Source of the DNA: an uncultured Alphaproteobacteria bacterium
GTDB lineage: Bacteria > Pseudomonadota > Alphaproteobacteria > HIMB59 > GCA-002718135
Assembly (NCBI GenBank): GCA_902601455.1
Contig: CACKNC010000013.1
Coordinates: 1 to 33,805 of the forward strand
DNA: 33,805 nt
Reading direction: 5' to 3'
Within the stretch, counting starts at the first letter, position 1; each line of letters begins with the position of its first letter. Shown piece after piece: positions 13,528 to 22,615 of the stretch. A model generated the notes under the pieces. The model was not told where the DNA came from. It ran no database searches and saw only the letters and a list, made by a program, of their open reading frames with translations. A program made the translations under genes and the position numbers.

Positions 13528-14951
13528 CCACTAATGGATTTTACTTCTAAAAATTCTTCAATTCCCCATTTACCACCTTCTCGACCATTACCTGATTGTT
13601 TGTATCCACCAAATGGTGATCCATCAGCAAAACTTACTCCATTAATTTCGACCATTCCAGAACGTAGTTGTCTTGCAACTCTATGAGCTTTATTGGTATC
13701 ATTAGTTTGAATATAGTTAGTTAACCCATAAGCAGTATCATTAGAAATTTTTATCGCTTCTTCTTCAGTTGAGAAAGGAATTATTGACACAACAGGTCCG
13801 AATATTTCTTCTTTAGCTATTGTCATTTCGTTATCTACGTCAACAAATACAGTTGGTTTGACAAAATAACCCTTATTTAAGTGGGAAGGTCGATTAGGTC
13901 CACCAGCAACAAGTTTTGCTCCTTCATCAATACCTTTGTTAATAAGATTTTGAATTTTATCATACTGTACTTTTGATACTACTGGACCAATATGTTTGCC
14001 CTCTTTATTAGCTAAATCAACATCTGTTTTTTCTGCAACTTCAATTGCTTCTTTTACTGCTTTCTCATAAATTGATTTTTCAACAAGTAAACGTGTTGGA
14101 GCATTACAACTTTGACCAGAATTATTAAAGACTCTCCTAACACCTCTTCTAACCGCTTTTTCATCTGCATCTGCAAAAACAATATTGGCTCCTTTACCAC
14201 CAAGTTCAAGAGAGACACGTTTTATTGTATCAGCAGCATTTTTTGTTATTAATTTTCCAGCACGTGTAGAACCTGTAAAAGAAACCATGTCAATATCCGG
14301 ATGGCTCGATAATTGTGTTCCTACCCCAGGCCCATCACCATTAATTAGATTAAATACTCCTTTTGGAAAACCAGCATCATGGATCATTTCAGCAAATAGC
14401 ATTCCTGATAATGGTGCTATTTCAGAGGGTTTTAAAATCATTGTACAACCTGCAGATAGGGCTGGTAATACTTTAAGCGCAATTTGATTAATAGGCCAAT
14501 TCCAAGGTGTAATTAATGCACACACACCAATTGGTTCGTAGGCAATATAATTTCCCTGTTCTTCATTTAAATAATTTTCAAATTCAAAATTCTTATATTT
14601 ATTAATAAACGTTCTGATATGATCTTCTCCAGATTGACTTTGCTCATTTATAGACCAATCTTTAGGTGCACCCATTTCAATAGAAATAGCTTCAGCCATT
14701 TCTGAAGATCTTTTTATGTAGATTTGTAAAAGGTTATTTAGTAAATTTATTTTTTCTTCTTTAGATATGCCCCACCACAACTCAAAAGAATCTTTAGCTG
14801 CTTTGACCGCATCGTTAGTATCCTTCTCTGAACCAAGAGAGATTATTGCACAAACTTCTTCAGTTGATGGATCAATAACTTCTAGATCATTTGTTCTAGA
14901 AGGTTTTACCCACTGGCCACCAATATAAAAATCTCTTTTTTCTCTAATCAT
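13518..14951 (-). CDS. NAD(P)-dependent aldehyde dehydrogenase
   Basis: A 477-residue aldehyde dehydrogenase oxidising an aldehyde to its acid. Seen: the oxyanion Asn in TPWNWPINQ (about 151), the cofactor block FTGSTRAGK, general base E249 in LELGGKGANIVF, nucleophile C282 in NNSGQSCNAPTR, and the C-terminal IFGPVVSIIPF and SPFGGYKQSGNGREGG. Start set at ATG 14949-14951; a TTG two codons upstream overlaps the glcB stop. It sits between glcB and tauD with a three-base gap and a ten-base overlap, so the three are one transcript. The context points to a small aldehyde, perhaps aminoacetaldehyde or glycolaldehyde. The specificity cannot be read from sequence. Confidence 0.9.
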   Translation of the reverse strand: MIREKRDFYIGGQWVKPSRTNDLEVIDPSTEEVCAIISLGSEKDTNDAVKAAKDSFELWWGISKEEKINLLNNLLQIYIKRSSEMAEAISIEMGAPKDWSINEQSQSGEDHIRTFINKYKNFEFENYLNEEQGNYIAYEPIGVCALITPWNWPINQIALKVLPALSAGCTMILKPSEIAPLSGMLFAEMIHDAGFPKGVFNLINGDGPGVGTQLSSHPDIDMVSFTGSTRAGKLITKNAADTIKRVSLELGGKGANIVFADADEKAVRRGVRRVFNNSGQSCNAPTRLLVEKSIYEKAVKEAIEVAEKTDVDLANKEGKHIGPVVSKVQYDKIQNLINKGIDEGAKLVAGGPNRPSHLNKGYFVKPTVFVDVDNEMTIAKEEIFGPVVSIIPFSTEEEAIKISNDTAYGLTNYIQTNDTNKAHRVARQLRSGMVEINGVSFADGSPFGGYKQSGNGREGGKWGIEEFLEVKSISGWK

Positions 14952-14953
14952 AT

Positions 14954-17125
14954 TCAAGATATATTATCGTAATTATTTTGTAATTTAAATTCTAATCTTC
15001 TACGATGTAAAATAGGTTCTGTATAACCAGATGGTTGATTCAATCCATCAAAAACAAGATCTTTTGCTGCTTTAAATGCAATCGAATTTTCGTTATTCGT
15101 CATAGGAATATACTTTGTGTCATTGATATTTTGCTTATCTACTACTTTTGCCATCTTAATAAATGCCTTTAAAACTTGATCTTTAGAAACTATTCCATGC
15201 TCAATCCAATTTGCTAGAGCCTGTGAAGAAATTCTACAAGTTGCTCTATCTTCCATTAAACCAATGTTGTTTATATCTAAAACTTTTGAACAGCCTATTC
15301 CTTGATCAATCCAACGAACAACATATCCCAAAATACCTTGAGTATTATTCTCAACTTCACGCATTACCTCATCTTCTGATAAATTTTGCCCTTTAAGTAA
15401 AGGCAAAGTCAATAAGTTATCTAATGATGAACTTAATTTATTTTTAATAATATGGTTTTGAACTTCTTTAACGTCTACTTCATGATAGTGTAGTGCATGT
15501 AAGGTAGCTGCAGTTGGACTAGGCACCCAAGCACAGTTAGCTCCAGATTTAGGATGTCCAATTTTTTGTTTCATCATCTCTCCCATCAAATCTGGCATTG
15601 CCCACATTCCTTTCCCAATTTGTGCCTTGCCTTGCAGACCACATTCCAAACCAATTTTAACATTTCTATTTTCATAAGATGAAATCCATGGTGCATTTTT
15701 CATATCAGTTTTTTTTAAAAAAGAACCCGCTTTCATCCCAGTATGAATTTCATCACCTGTTCTGTCTAAAAATCCCGTGTTAATAAAAGCTACTCTTGAT
15801 TTTGCAGCACGTATGCATTCTTTTAAATTAACACTTGTCCTTCGCTCCTCATCCATAATACCAATTTTTATTGTACTATTTGGTAAGTGTAATAAATTTT
15901 CAACCGCTGAAAAAAGCTCATCTGTAAATTGCACTTCTTCAGGACCATGCATTTTTGGTTTCACTATATAAATAGATTTGTGTTCTGAGTTTTTATTAGC
16001 CAGTTTTTTAAAGTCAAGAGTTGCAATTAAAGTAGTTAGAATTGCATCCATAATACCTTCGCCAATTTCTTGATTATCTTTTGTTAATATTGCAGGTGTT
16101 GTCATAAGATGACCAACATTCCTGATTAACATCAAGGATCGTGTTTTTAAAAGCTCTTCAGATCCTTTTTTAGAAATAAATTTTATATCTTCATTTAATT
16201 TTCTTGTTACAACTTGATTATTTTTTTTAAATTTTGCTTGCAGATTTCCTTTAACCAGACCAAGCCAATTTCTATAAGCTAAAATCTTGTCATCAGCATC
16301 TACAGTTGCGACACTATCTTCACAATCAAGAATAGTAGAGATGGCTGATTCAATTAATATATCAGCAATATTAGCAAGATCATTCTTTCCAATAGCAGCA
16401 TTAGGATTTATTAAAATTCTACAATGAAGATTATTCTTTTTTAAGATTATTTCTGAAAGAACTGACTCTTCATTAAGTCTCCATCCAATAACTTGATCAT
16501 TATTTTCTAAATTAATGTTTGAATTATTAGGGCAACTTAATATAATTTTATTATCTATTAATTGTATTTTGTTAATTTCATTCCAAGATGAGTTTAAAAG
16601 GGGTGCAAATTTATCTAAATGAGATTTTGCAAACTTTATGACTCTTGCACCTCTTTTGGAGTTATAGCTTTTACCTTCAGGCATATCTCCTAACGCATCA
16701 GTTCCATATAATGCATCATAAAAACTTCCCCATCTTGCATTTACTGCATTAAGAGCAAATCTCGCATTTGTTATAGGTACCACAAGTTGTGGACCACATA
16801 TGGTTGATATTTCTTTATCAACATTAGAGGTAGTTATTTTAAATTCAGGTCCTTCACTAACAATATAATTTATTTCTTTTAAAAATTTTTTATAATCTTC
16901 TAGATCAATATCTTTTAATCTACGAGCAACATACCAATCATTTATTTTAGATTGTAAATTTTTTCGATGATTTAAAAGATCATTATTTTTTTTATAATAA
17001 ACATCAACAATATGAGAAACCCCATGCCAGAAATCTTCTTTATTGATATCTAAATCACTTAATACTTCAGTGTTAATGAAATTAAATAAGTTTGGATTTA
17101 TTTTAATGTTTTTCTTTTCAATCAT
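14954..17125 (-). CDS. glcB: Malate synthase G
   Basis: A 723-residue isoform-G malate synthase, which condenses glyoxylate and acetyl-CoA to malate. Length and domain order match the family: a helical clasp to about residue 80, the TIM barrel with MLIRNVGHLMTTPA (catalytic Arg region, about 332-345) and KIGIMDEERRTS (metal Glu), and a C-terminal plug containing MEDRATCRISSQALANWIEHG, in which the Asp is the general base. No isocitrate lyase is present in the window, so glyoxylate probably comes from another source such as glycolate, glycine or taurine carbon. It is the first gene of glcB-ALDH-tauD, 61 bp after sufE on the same strand. Confidence 0.97.
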   Translation of the reverse strand: MIEKKNIKINPNLFNFINTEVLSDLDINKEDFWHGVSHIVDVYYKKNNDLLNHRKNLQSKINDWYVARRLKDIDLEDYKKFLKEINYIVSEGPEFKITTSNVDKEISTICGPQLVVPITNARFALNAVNARWGSFYDALYGTDALGDMPEGKSYNSKRGARVIKFAKSHLDKFAPLLNSSWNEINKIQLIDNKIILSCPNNSNINLENNDQVIGWRLNEESVLSEIILKKNNLHCRILINPNAAIGKNDLANIADILIESAISTILDCEDSVATVDADDKILAYRNWLGLVKGNLQAKFKKNNQVVTRKLNEDIKFISKKGSEELLKTRSLMLIRNVGHLMTTPAILTKDNQEIGEGIMDAILTTLIATLDFKKLANKNSEHKSIYIVKPKMHGPEEVQFTDELFSAVENLLHLPNSTIKIGIMDEERRTSVNLKECIRAAKSRVAFINTGFLDRTGDEIHTGMKAGSFLKKTDMKNAPWISSYENRNVKIGLECGLQGKAQIGKGMWAMPDLMGEMMKQKIGHPKSGANCAWVPSPTAATLHALHYHEVDVKEVQNHIIKNKLSSSLDNLLTLPLLKGQNLSEDEVMREVENNTQGILGYVVRWIDQGIGCSKVLDINNIGLMEDRATCRISSQALANWIEHGIVSKDQVLKAFIKMAKVVDKQNINDTKYIPMTNNENSIAFKAAKDLVFDGLNQPSGYTEPILHRRRLEFKLQNNYDNIS

Positions 17126-17186
17126 ATTGATAAAAAACTGATATAGGAAAAATTATAAAATAGAATAAATTTTTATATTGAAATTA

Positions 17187-17609
17187 TTATTTAGATTTAC
17201 TGTAAATATTTCCATATTCTTTGATTTTCATCAACATTGCATATACCCCATTTCTTCTTCCAGGAGTTAATAAAGTATCTAAATCTAATGCTGATAAAAG
17301 CTCAAAATTTGCTTTGGCTATTTCTTCTGGCTTTCTTCCTCCATAAATTTCACAAAGTATCGTGACCATACCTTTTGAAATAAATGCATCTGAGTCTGAA
17401 TGAAAACATAGTTTTTCCTTTTCAATAAATGGTACAAGCCAAACCTGAGCCTGACATCCATCTACTTTGAAACTTTCCTGCCTAAATTCTTCAGGGAATA
17501 TTTTTGCGTTTTTTGCTTGATCAAGTAAATACTTATATTTATCCATATCATCATCAAATAACTCTAAATTTTCTTTATGAAAATTAATTTTTTCTATAAC
17601 TGATGTCAT
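17187..17609 (-). CDS. sufE: SufE cysteine desulfurase activator
   Basis: A 140-residue SufE protein that accepts persulfide sulfur from SufS and hands it to the SufBCD scaffold for iron-sulfur cluster assembly. Seen: C52 in VDGCQAQVWLVP, the sulfur-accepting cysteine in its usual hairpin, and LTPGRRNGVYAML near the C-terminus, both diagnostic. No other suf gene is in the window. Its ATG overlaps the galT stop (ATGA), a coupling with sugar-nucleotide genes that has no functional reason I can see. Confidence 0.95.
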   Translation of the reverse strand: MTSVIEKINFHKENLELFDDDMDKYKYLLDQAKNAKIFPEEFRQESFKVDGCQAQVWLVPFIEKEKLCFHSDSDAFISKGMVTILCEIYGGRKPEEIAKANFELLSALDLDTLLTPGRRNGVYAMLMKIKEYGNIYSKSK

Positions 17610-18655
17610 GATATGTGCTTTCTAAGATCTAAAGCGGTTTCTTCAGGCAATACATCCATTATAAAAACTCCTGCCATGGACTCTGAACCTGCTAAAACTT
17701 TTGGTTTATCGTCATGTCTTAAAGGAGGATTAAATTCTATATGAAAATGAAAATTTTTATCATTAAGTTTTGGAGCTGCATGCAAACCCATTATATAGGG
17801 GCATGTCCTTCCTAGAAAACTATCATATCCTTTAACAACTTTTTGGAGGGCTATTGAAAATGAATGGTATTCTCCTTCAGTAAACTGCCAAGGACCTGCA
17901 ATCTGCCTTTTAGGTATAATCCATATCTCATAAGCATATCTTGCAAATGGAGGAACCGCCGCAATCACATTTTCATCTTGATAAACAAAATATTTATTTT
18001 CTAAATCTTTCATCAATTTTAAAATAAAATTTTCTTTATTAAAGGCTTCAACTTCTTTTTGAATAACAGGAGGAACAAAAGGAAATGCATAGATTTGACC
18101 ATGTGGATGATGAAGGGTTACACCACATTCTTCACCTCTATTTTCAAAGGGCATAACATAATTGATATCATCTCTTTTAAGTAATTGTAAATAGCGATCA
18201 GACCAAGCATTAAAAAGTAGCTCTATTCTTTCTATTGGCATTTGAGCGATCGTATCTAAGTGATTTGAAGAATATACTACAACTTCACATTCGCCATTTG
18301 AAGGTTTGACATCTAAGCCTTCAATAGAGACCAAAATATCATTGGTATTAAAACTAGCCCATCTATTTGGAAAAATAGCTACTTCAAAATTTTTAAATGG
18401 TATTTCAGTTGGAAAATTTAATTCAGCTCCAGGGCATAGAGGGCAATATTCTTTAGGGGGAAAAGAAGTTCTTACTTTTCTAGTTGATGAATATGTGACC
18501 CATTCATGTCTTGATGGATTCCATCGCATGTGTGGATTAGATGTTGGGGTTATTTCTAATTCTAAAGAAGCTTTTTCTAAGTGTTCATTATAACCAAATA
18601 AAAGTAAGTTTCTCTTGTCATTTCTTTGAAACTCTCTTTTATAAACTTTTTTCAT
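17606..18655 (-). CDS. galT: Galactose-1-phosphate uridylyltransferase
   Basis: A 349-residue GalT of the histidine-triad superfamily, exchanging UMP between UDP-glucose and galactose-1-phosphate. Seen: NPHMRWNPSRHEWV near residue 40, a zinc-type CPLCPG near 71, the FPNRWASFN block, the active-site HPHGQ (H183 and H185), and FHFHIEFNPP near the C-terminus. Start set at the ATG at 18653-18655 (MKKVYKREF); a TTG seven codons earlier is also open. It overlaps galE by 17 bases. With galE it would interconvert UDP-galactose and UDP-glucose, either for galactose use or for surface-sugar supply. No galactokinase is present here. Confidence 0.93.
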   Translation of the reverse strand: MKKVYKREFQRNDKRNLLLFGYNEHLEKASLELEITPTSNPHMRWNPSRHEWVTYSSTRKVRTSFPPKEYCPLCPGAELNFPTEIPFKNFEVAIFPNRWASFNTNDILVSIEGLDVKPSNGECEVVVYSSNHLDTIAQMPIERIELLFNAWSDRYLQLLKRDDINYVMPFENRGEECGVTLHHPHGQIYAFPFVPPVIQKEVEAFNKENFILKLMKDLENKYFVYQDENVIAAVPPFARYAYEIWIIPKRQIAGPWQFTEGEYHSFSIALQKVVKGYDSFLGRTCPYIMGLHAAPKLNDKNFHFHIEFNPPLRHDDKPKVLAGSESMAGVFIMDVLPEETALDLRKHIS

Positions 18656-19622
18656 ATATCTTTTTTTCCCATTCAACAGCTGTTTGAATAATTAAATTTA
18701 AATCATTAAATTTAGGTTTCCATTTTATTGTCCTACTAAGTTTACTTACATTAGAGACTAATTTTTCAGCATCACCTGGCCTTCTTTTTTCATAATCAAA
18801 TTTTATAATATTATCAAACAATTTATTAGCAGTATTAATTACATCTAAAACCGAATAACCTTTTCCATAACCACAATTAAAAATATTACTTTTTTTATTT
18901 TCCAAAAGATAACTTGCCGCTTTTAAATGAATATCAGCCAAATCACTAACATGAATATAATCTCTAATTGCAGTCCCATCCTTCGTTTTATAGTCTTTTC
19001 CATATATGGATATTTTTTCTCTTTTTCCAACAGCTACTTCACTTAAAATTTTTATCAAGTGAGTTGCCTTATCTGATATTAACCCTGATCTAAGTTGAGG
19101 GTCCGCTCCCGCAACATTAAAGTACCTTAAAATAATTGAATTGAACTTATCCTTATTATTTAATAAGTATTTTTCAGTTTTCATTTTAGATTCACCGTAT
19201 GGATTTAGAGGTTTTAAATATTCATCTTCAGTTATTGAATTATTGTTTGTCGGATTACCATAGGCAGCAGCGGTTGATGAAAAAATAATATTATTTAAAT
19301 TAAATTTATTGCAAGTTTCAAAAAATTTAATTGCATTATCTGTATTATTTTGAAAATATTTTTTAGGATTCTGAACAGACTCTTCAACTTTTATAAAACC
19401 TGCAAAGTGCATAACTAAATCAAAATTTCTATTTTGTAGAATTTGAGATATTTTTTCATGATCATTAATGTTGCATTGAATTAGATTAGTATTTTTAGGT
19501 AAAAGATTTATGTTACCAGTTGAAAGATCATCGATAACAATAACATCGTACTTTTTTTTTAGAATTGCTAATAAAACATGACTTCCAATGTAGCCCGCAC
19601 CTCCTGTTAAAAGAATTTTCAT
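18639..19622 (-). CDS. galE: UDP-glucose 4-epimerase
   Basis: A 327-residue extended SDR enzyme converting UDP-galactose and UDP-glucose. Seen: the NAD fold motif TGGAGYIGSH (residues 6-15), FAGFIKVEESVQNP, the catalytic SSTAAAYG and Y142-x3-K146 (YGESK), YFNVAGADP, and RDYIHVSDLA, all standard for GalE. Length is close to the E. coli enzyme. Start set at ATG 19620-19622; one extra upstream codon (TTG) is in frame. It leads the galE-galT-sufE operon, and its promoter must lie in the 210-bp divergent gap shared with the SDR gene. Confidence 0.96.
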   Translation of the reverse strand: MKILLTGGAGYIGSHVLLAILKKKYDVIVIDDLSTGNINLLPKNTNLIQCNINDHEKISQILQNRNFDLVMHFAGFIKVEESVQNPKKYFQNNTDNAIKFFETCNKFNLNNIIFSSTAAAYGNPTNNNSITEDEYLKPLNPYGESKMKTEKYLLNNKDKFNSIILRYFNVAGADPQLRSGLISDKATHLIKILSEVAVGKREKISIYGKDYKTKDGTAIRDYIHVSDLADIHLKAASYLLENKKSNIFNCGYGKGYSVLDVINTANKLFDNIIKFDYEKRRPGDAEKLVSNVSKLSRTIKWKPKFNDLNLIIQTAVEWEKKIYEKSL

Positions 19623-19647
19623 CAAAATTGTATTACCATATTTCTGT

Positions 19648-19686
19648 CAGTTTATAAAATTTGTTGTCACCACACATACTAAACTG
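19648..19686. promoter_or_regulatory. Inverted repeat in the galE/SDR divergent gap
   Basis: CAGTTTA (19648-19654) and TAAACTG (19680-19686) form an inverted repeat with a 25-base centre. CTGTCA also occurs twice as a direct repeat (19644 and 19684). A TTGACA hexamer on the minus strand overlaps the second arm and could be a galE -35 box. The rest of 19623-19832 is AT-rich with nothing else I can identify. Operator function is speculative. Confidence 0.25.
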
Positions 19687-19832
19687 TCAATAATATTGAA
19701 TAAGAATAAAGTTTAAAATATCAATATAAAACTTTTTAAATAATGATTTACACCAATTTACATTTTGTATTACTAATTTTATTGAATTGAAGAAATATTC
19801 TGTTACTTAAATTTAAAATCAAAATTATTTAT

Positions 19833-20570
19833 ATGAGATTAAAAAATAAAAAAATTATTGTCACAGCAGCAGCTCAAGGAATTGGTAAAGCTACAGCATT
19901 AGCTTTTGCAAATGAAGGTGCTCAAGTTTTAGCAACTGATATCAATGAACAAAAATTAATTGAATTAAGAGATGTTAATTCCAATATAAATATTACTACA
20001 CTTGACTCAACTAATGAATTAGATGTTTCAAAATTTTGCTCATCTATTGAAGAAGTTGATGTCTTATTTCATGCCGTAGGATTTGTTCATCACGGAAATA
20101 TTATGGATTGTGACACTAAGGAATTCTATAGATCTATAAATGTTAATATATTTTCAGCTTTTCTAATGACCCAAAATATACTTCCGAAAATGTTAAAAAA
20201 TAAAAAAGGAAATGTAGTCATAGTTTCATCAGCAGCATCAAATGTAAAAGGAGTCCCTAATAGATTTATTTATACAACAACAAAAGCCGCGCTGAATGGT
20301 TTTGTGAAAGCCCTTGCTGCTGATTACATAAAAGAGGGCATCAGGTGTAATGCTATTCTTCCAGGAACGGTAGAGACTCCATCTTGGGAGGGTCGAGTAC
20401 AAATGGCTGAAGATCCTGTGCAAGCAAGAAAAGATTTTATTGCAAGACAGGCAATGGGCAGGTTGGCTCAACCTAACGAGATAGCTTCAATGGCAGTTTA
20501 TTTAGCTAGTGACGAGTCAGATTTTGTTACTGGAACACTTAATTTAATTGATGGAGGATGGACTTTATAA
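19833..20570 (+). CDS. SDR dehydrogenase, BDH2/2-keto-3-deoxy-fuconate type
   Basis: A 245-residue classical short-chain dehydrogenase. Seen: TAAAQGIG (11-18) as the NAD loop, ATDIN at 34-38 pointing to NAD, S133, and Y147-x3-K151 (YTTTK). The whole sequence runs closely with human BDH2/DHRS6 as I recall it (the LFxxxGFVHHG, VKGVxNR and ADFIxxGIRCN stretches). Bacterial members of this subgroup include the dehydrogenases that oxidise 2-keto-3-deoxy-L-fuconate or -rhamnonate. The next two genes, an FAH-fold hydrolase and an L-lactate dehydrogenase, are the following steps of that route, which favours this role over 3-hydroxybutyrate oxidation. Confidence 0.85.
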   Translation: MRLKNKKIIVTAAAQGIGKATALAFANEGAQVLATDINEQKLIELRDVNSNINITTLDSTNELDVSKFCSSIEEVDVLFHAVGFVHHGNIMDCDTKEFYRSINVNIFSAFLMTQNILPKMLKNKKGNVVIVSSAASNVKGVPNRFIYTTTKAALNGFVKALAADYIKEGIRCNAILPGTVETPSWEGRVQMAEDPVQARKDFIARQAMGRLAQPNEIASMAVYLASDESDFVTGTLNLIDGGWTL

Positions 20571-21418
20571 TGAAAACTTTAAGATATAGAATTGGCAATG
20601 AAGTAAAACCCGGAATTTTAGATGTAGAAGAAAATATTCGTGACGTTTCAGGTTTGGTATCTGATTGGGATAGTGATAACGTAACAATTGAAAAATTAAA
20701 TGAAATAAAAAAAACTGATATTTTTTCTTTACCTAAAGTAAAAAAAATTGATAGTTTAGCGCCTTGCGTATGTAAAAAAAGTGTCGGCAAAATTATTTGT
20801 ATTGGTTTAAACTATTCAGATCACGCAGAGGAGACAGGAATGGAAGTTCCTCCTGAGCCAATTGTATTTTTTAAAGCTACAAGTGCAATTGTAGGACCAA
20901 ATGACGATATTCACATTCCTAAAAATTCTCAGAAATCTGATTGGGAAGTTGAGCTCGGAGTTGTTATTGGAAAAGAAGCAAAATATGTTTCTGAAGCTAG
21001 GGCACAAGATTATATCGCAGGTTACTGCGTAGTAAATGATTTAAGTGAGAGAGCTTTTCAACTAGAACATTCAGGTCAGTGGGTAAAAGGAAAATCTTGT
21101 GATACTTTTGGACCTATTGGACCATATTTAGTTACAAAAGATGAAATTGATGATCCACAAAACTTATCAATGTGGCTAGATGTTAATGGTAAGAGAATGC
21201 AAGATGGATCGACCAAAACAATGGTTTACGGTGTTAATTTTTTAATTAGTTACTTAAGTAAATTTATGTCATTACAACCAGGCGATATTATTTCTACCGG
21301 TACTCCTCCTGGTGTTGGAATGGGTATGAAACCTCAGGTTTTTTTAAAGCCTGGAGATGAAATGAAACTTGGAATTGAAGGTTTGGGAGAACAAATACAA
21401 AAAACTATATCTGCATAA
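20570..21418 (+). CDS. FAH-family hydrolase (2,4-diketo-3-deoxy-sugar acid type)
   Basis: A 282-residue fumarylacetoacetate-hydrolase-fold enzyme. Seen: CIGLNYSDHAEETG (77-90), metal ligands E126 and E128 in DWEVELGVVIG, D157 in VVNDLSERAFQ, KSCDTFGPIGPYLVT and STGTPPGVGMG. Members with this exact layout cleave 2,4-diketo-3-deoxy-L-fuconate or -rhamnonate to pyruvate and L-lactate; related ones act on other 2,4-diketo acids or are annotated ureidoglycolate lyase. Start set at ATG 20570, which overlaps the SDR stop by one base and has GGAGG 12 bases upstream. The coupling to SDR and LldD supports the sugar-acid role. Confidence 0.88.
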   Translation: MKTLRYRIGNEVKPGILDVEENIRDVSGLVSDWDSDNVTIEKLNEIKKTDIFSLPKVKKIDSLAPCVCKKSVGKIICIGLNYSDHAEETGMEVPPEPIVFFKATSAIVGPNDDIHIPKNSQKSDWEVELGVVIGKEAKYVSEARAQDYIAGYCVVNDLSERAFQLEHSGQWVKGKSCDTFGPIGPYLVTKDEIDDPQNLSMWLDVNGKRMQDGSTKTMVYGVNFLISYLSKFMSLQPGDIISTGTPPGVGMGMKPQVFLKPGDEMKLGIEGLGEQIQKTISA

Positions 21419-22572
21419 TGTTTTCTGGAATTAATAATTGTAATAATGTTAAGGATTTTAGAGAGTTAGCTAAAAAAAAACTTCCTAGTCCAATTTTTCA
21501 TTATATTGATGGCGCAGCAGACGATGAGATAACATATAAAAGAAATACCGATGCTTTTGACTCATGTGATTTAGTCCCAAATGTTTTAACAGGTATTGAT
21601 GAAATTGATATGTCAACAACAGTGATGGGACAAAAAATTGATATGCCTCTGTACTGTGCGCCAACAGCATTACAAAGATTATTTCATTACGAAGGAGAAA
21701 TAGGTGTTGCTAAAGCAGCTGAAAAATTTGGAACTATGTTTGGTATTTCGTCACTTGGAACAGCAAGTATAGAGGAAATATCTAACTTAGTATCAACTCC
21801 TAAACTCTTTCAATTATATGTTCATAAGGACCAAGGCTTAAATAATGATCTTATTGAAAGATGTAAAGATTCTAACTTTGAAGCTATGGCTGTAACTGTC
21901 GATACAGCAGTTGGAGGAAATAGAGAGAGAGATTTACAAACTGGATTTACTATTCCAATGAAACTGAATTTAAATAGCGCTCTAAGTTTTGTTGCACATC
22001 CTTCTTGGGCATTTAATTATTTTACTAAACCAAAATGGGAACTTAGCAATTTAAAGAACCATATCGATGCGGGTACTAGTGTTATGACAAGTATTGGTGA
22101 TTATTTTACTCAGATGCTTGATAATTCACTGGATTGGAAAGGTGTTGAAAATATTAATAAAAAATGGGGAAAACATTTTGCAATTAAAGGTATTATGTCA
22201 GTTGAGGATGCTAAGAAAGCTGTAGACGTTGGCGCAACTTGTGTCATGATTTCTAACCATGGCGGTAGACAACTTGATGGCTCGAGGTCTCCATTTGACC
22301 AACTTGCTGAAATAGTCGATGCTGTTGGAGATAAAGTAGATGTTGTTTGTGAAGGTGGAATTAGGAGGGGCACTCATGTGTTAAAAGCTCTTTCACTTGG
22401 TGCGAAGGCATGTTCTGGTGGCAGGATGTATTTATATGCTCTTGCAGCAGGAGGACAAAAGGGAGTTGAAAAAACTTTATCAAATTTAAGAAATGAAATT
22501 GAAAGAGATATGAAATTAATGGGTGTTAGTAAAATTAGTCAACTTTCAGAAAGAAATTTACGTTTTAGATAA
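21418..22572 (+). CDS. lldD: L-lactate dehydrogenase, FMN 2-hydroxyacid family
   Basis: A 384-residue FMN-dependent alpha-hydroxyacid dehydrogenase. Seen: Y134 in LFQLYVHKD, D162 with the following GGNRERD (R169), the active-site H281 and R284 in ISNHGGRQLDGSR, and CEGGIRRGTHVLKALSLGA with the FMN phosphate glycine stretch GGRMYLYAL. It has the length and the central loop of membrane-associated LldD, which sends electrons to quinone. Substrate L-lactate is inferred from family and context: the preceding hydrolase would release L-lactate. It begins with a one-base overlap and closes the three-gene unit. Confidence 0.87.
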   Translation: MFSGINNCNNVKDFRELAKKKLPSPIFHYIDGAADDEITYKRNTDAFDSCDLVPNVLTGIDEIDMSTTVMGQKIDMPLYCAPTALQRLFHYEGEIGVAKAAEKFGTMFGISSLGTASIEEISNLVSTPKLFQLYVHKDQGLNNDLIERCKDSNFEAMAVTVDTAVGGNRERDLQTGFTIPMKLNLNSALSFVAHPSWAFNYFTKPKWELSNLKNHIDAGTSVMTSIGDYFTQMLDNSLDWKGVENINKKWGKHFAIKGIMSVEDAKKAVDVGATCVMISNHGGRQLDGSRSPFDQLAEIVDAVGDKVDVVCEGGIRRGTHVLKALSLGAKACSGGRMYLYALAAGGQKGVEKTLSNLRNEIERDMKLMGVSKISQLSERNLRFR

Positions 22573-22615
22573 AAAAAATATTTATTATCTTCGAATTTTA
22601 TTCTACAATTTTTTA

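Noticed and set aside
14185..14487. 100-residue plus-strand frame inside the aldehyde dehydrogenase gene
   Set aside because: Antisense shadow of conserved catalytic sequence in the true gene.
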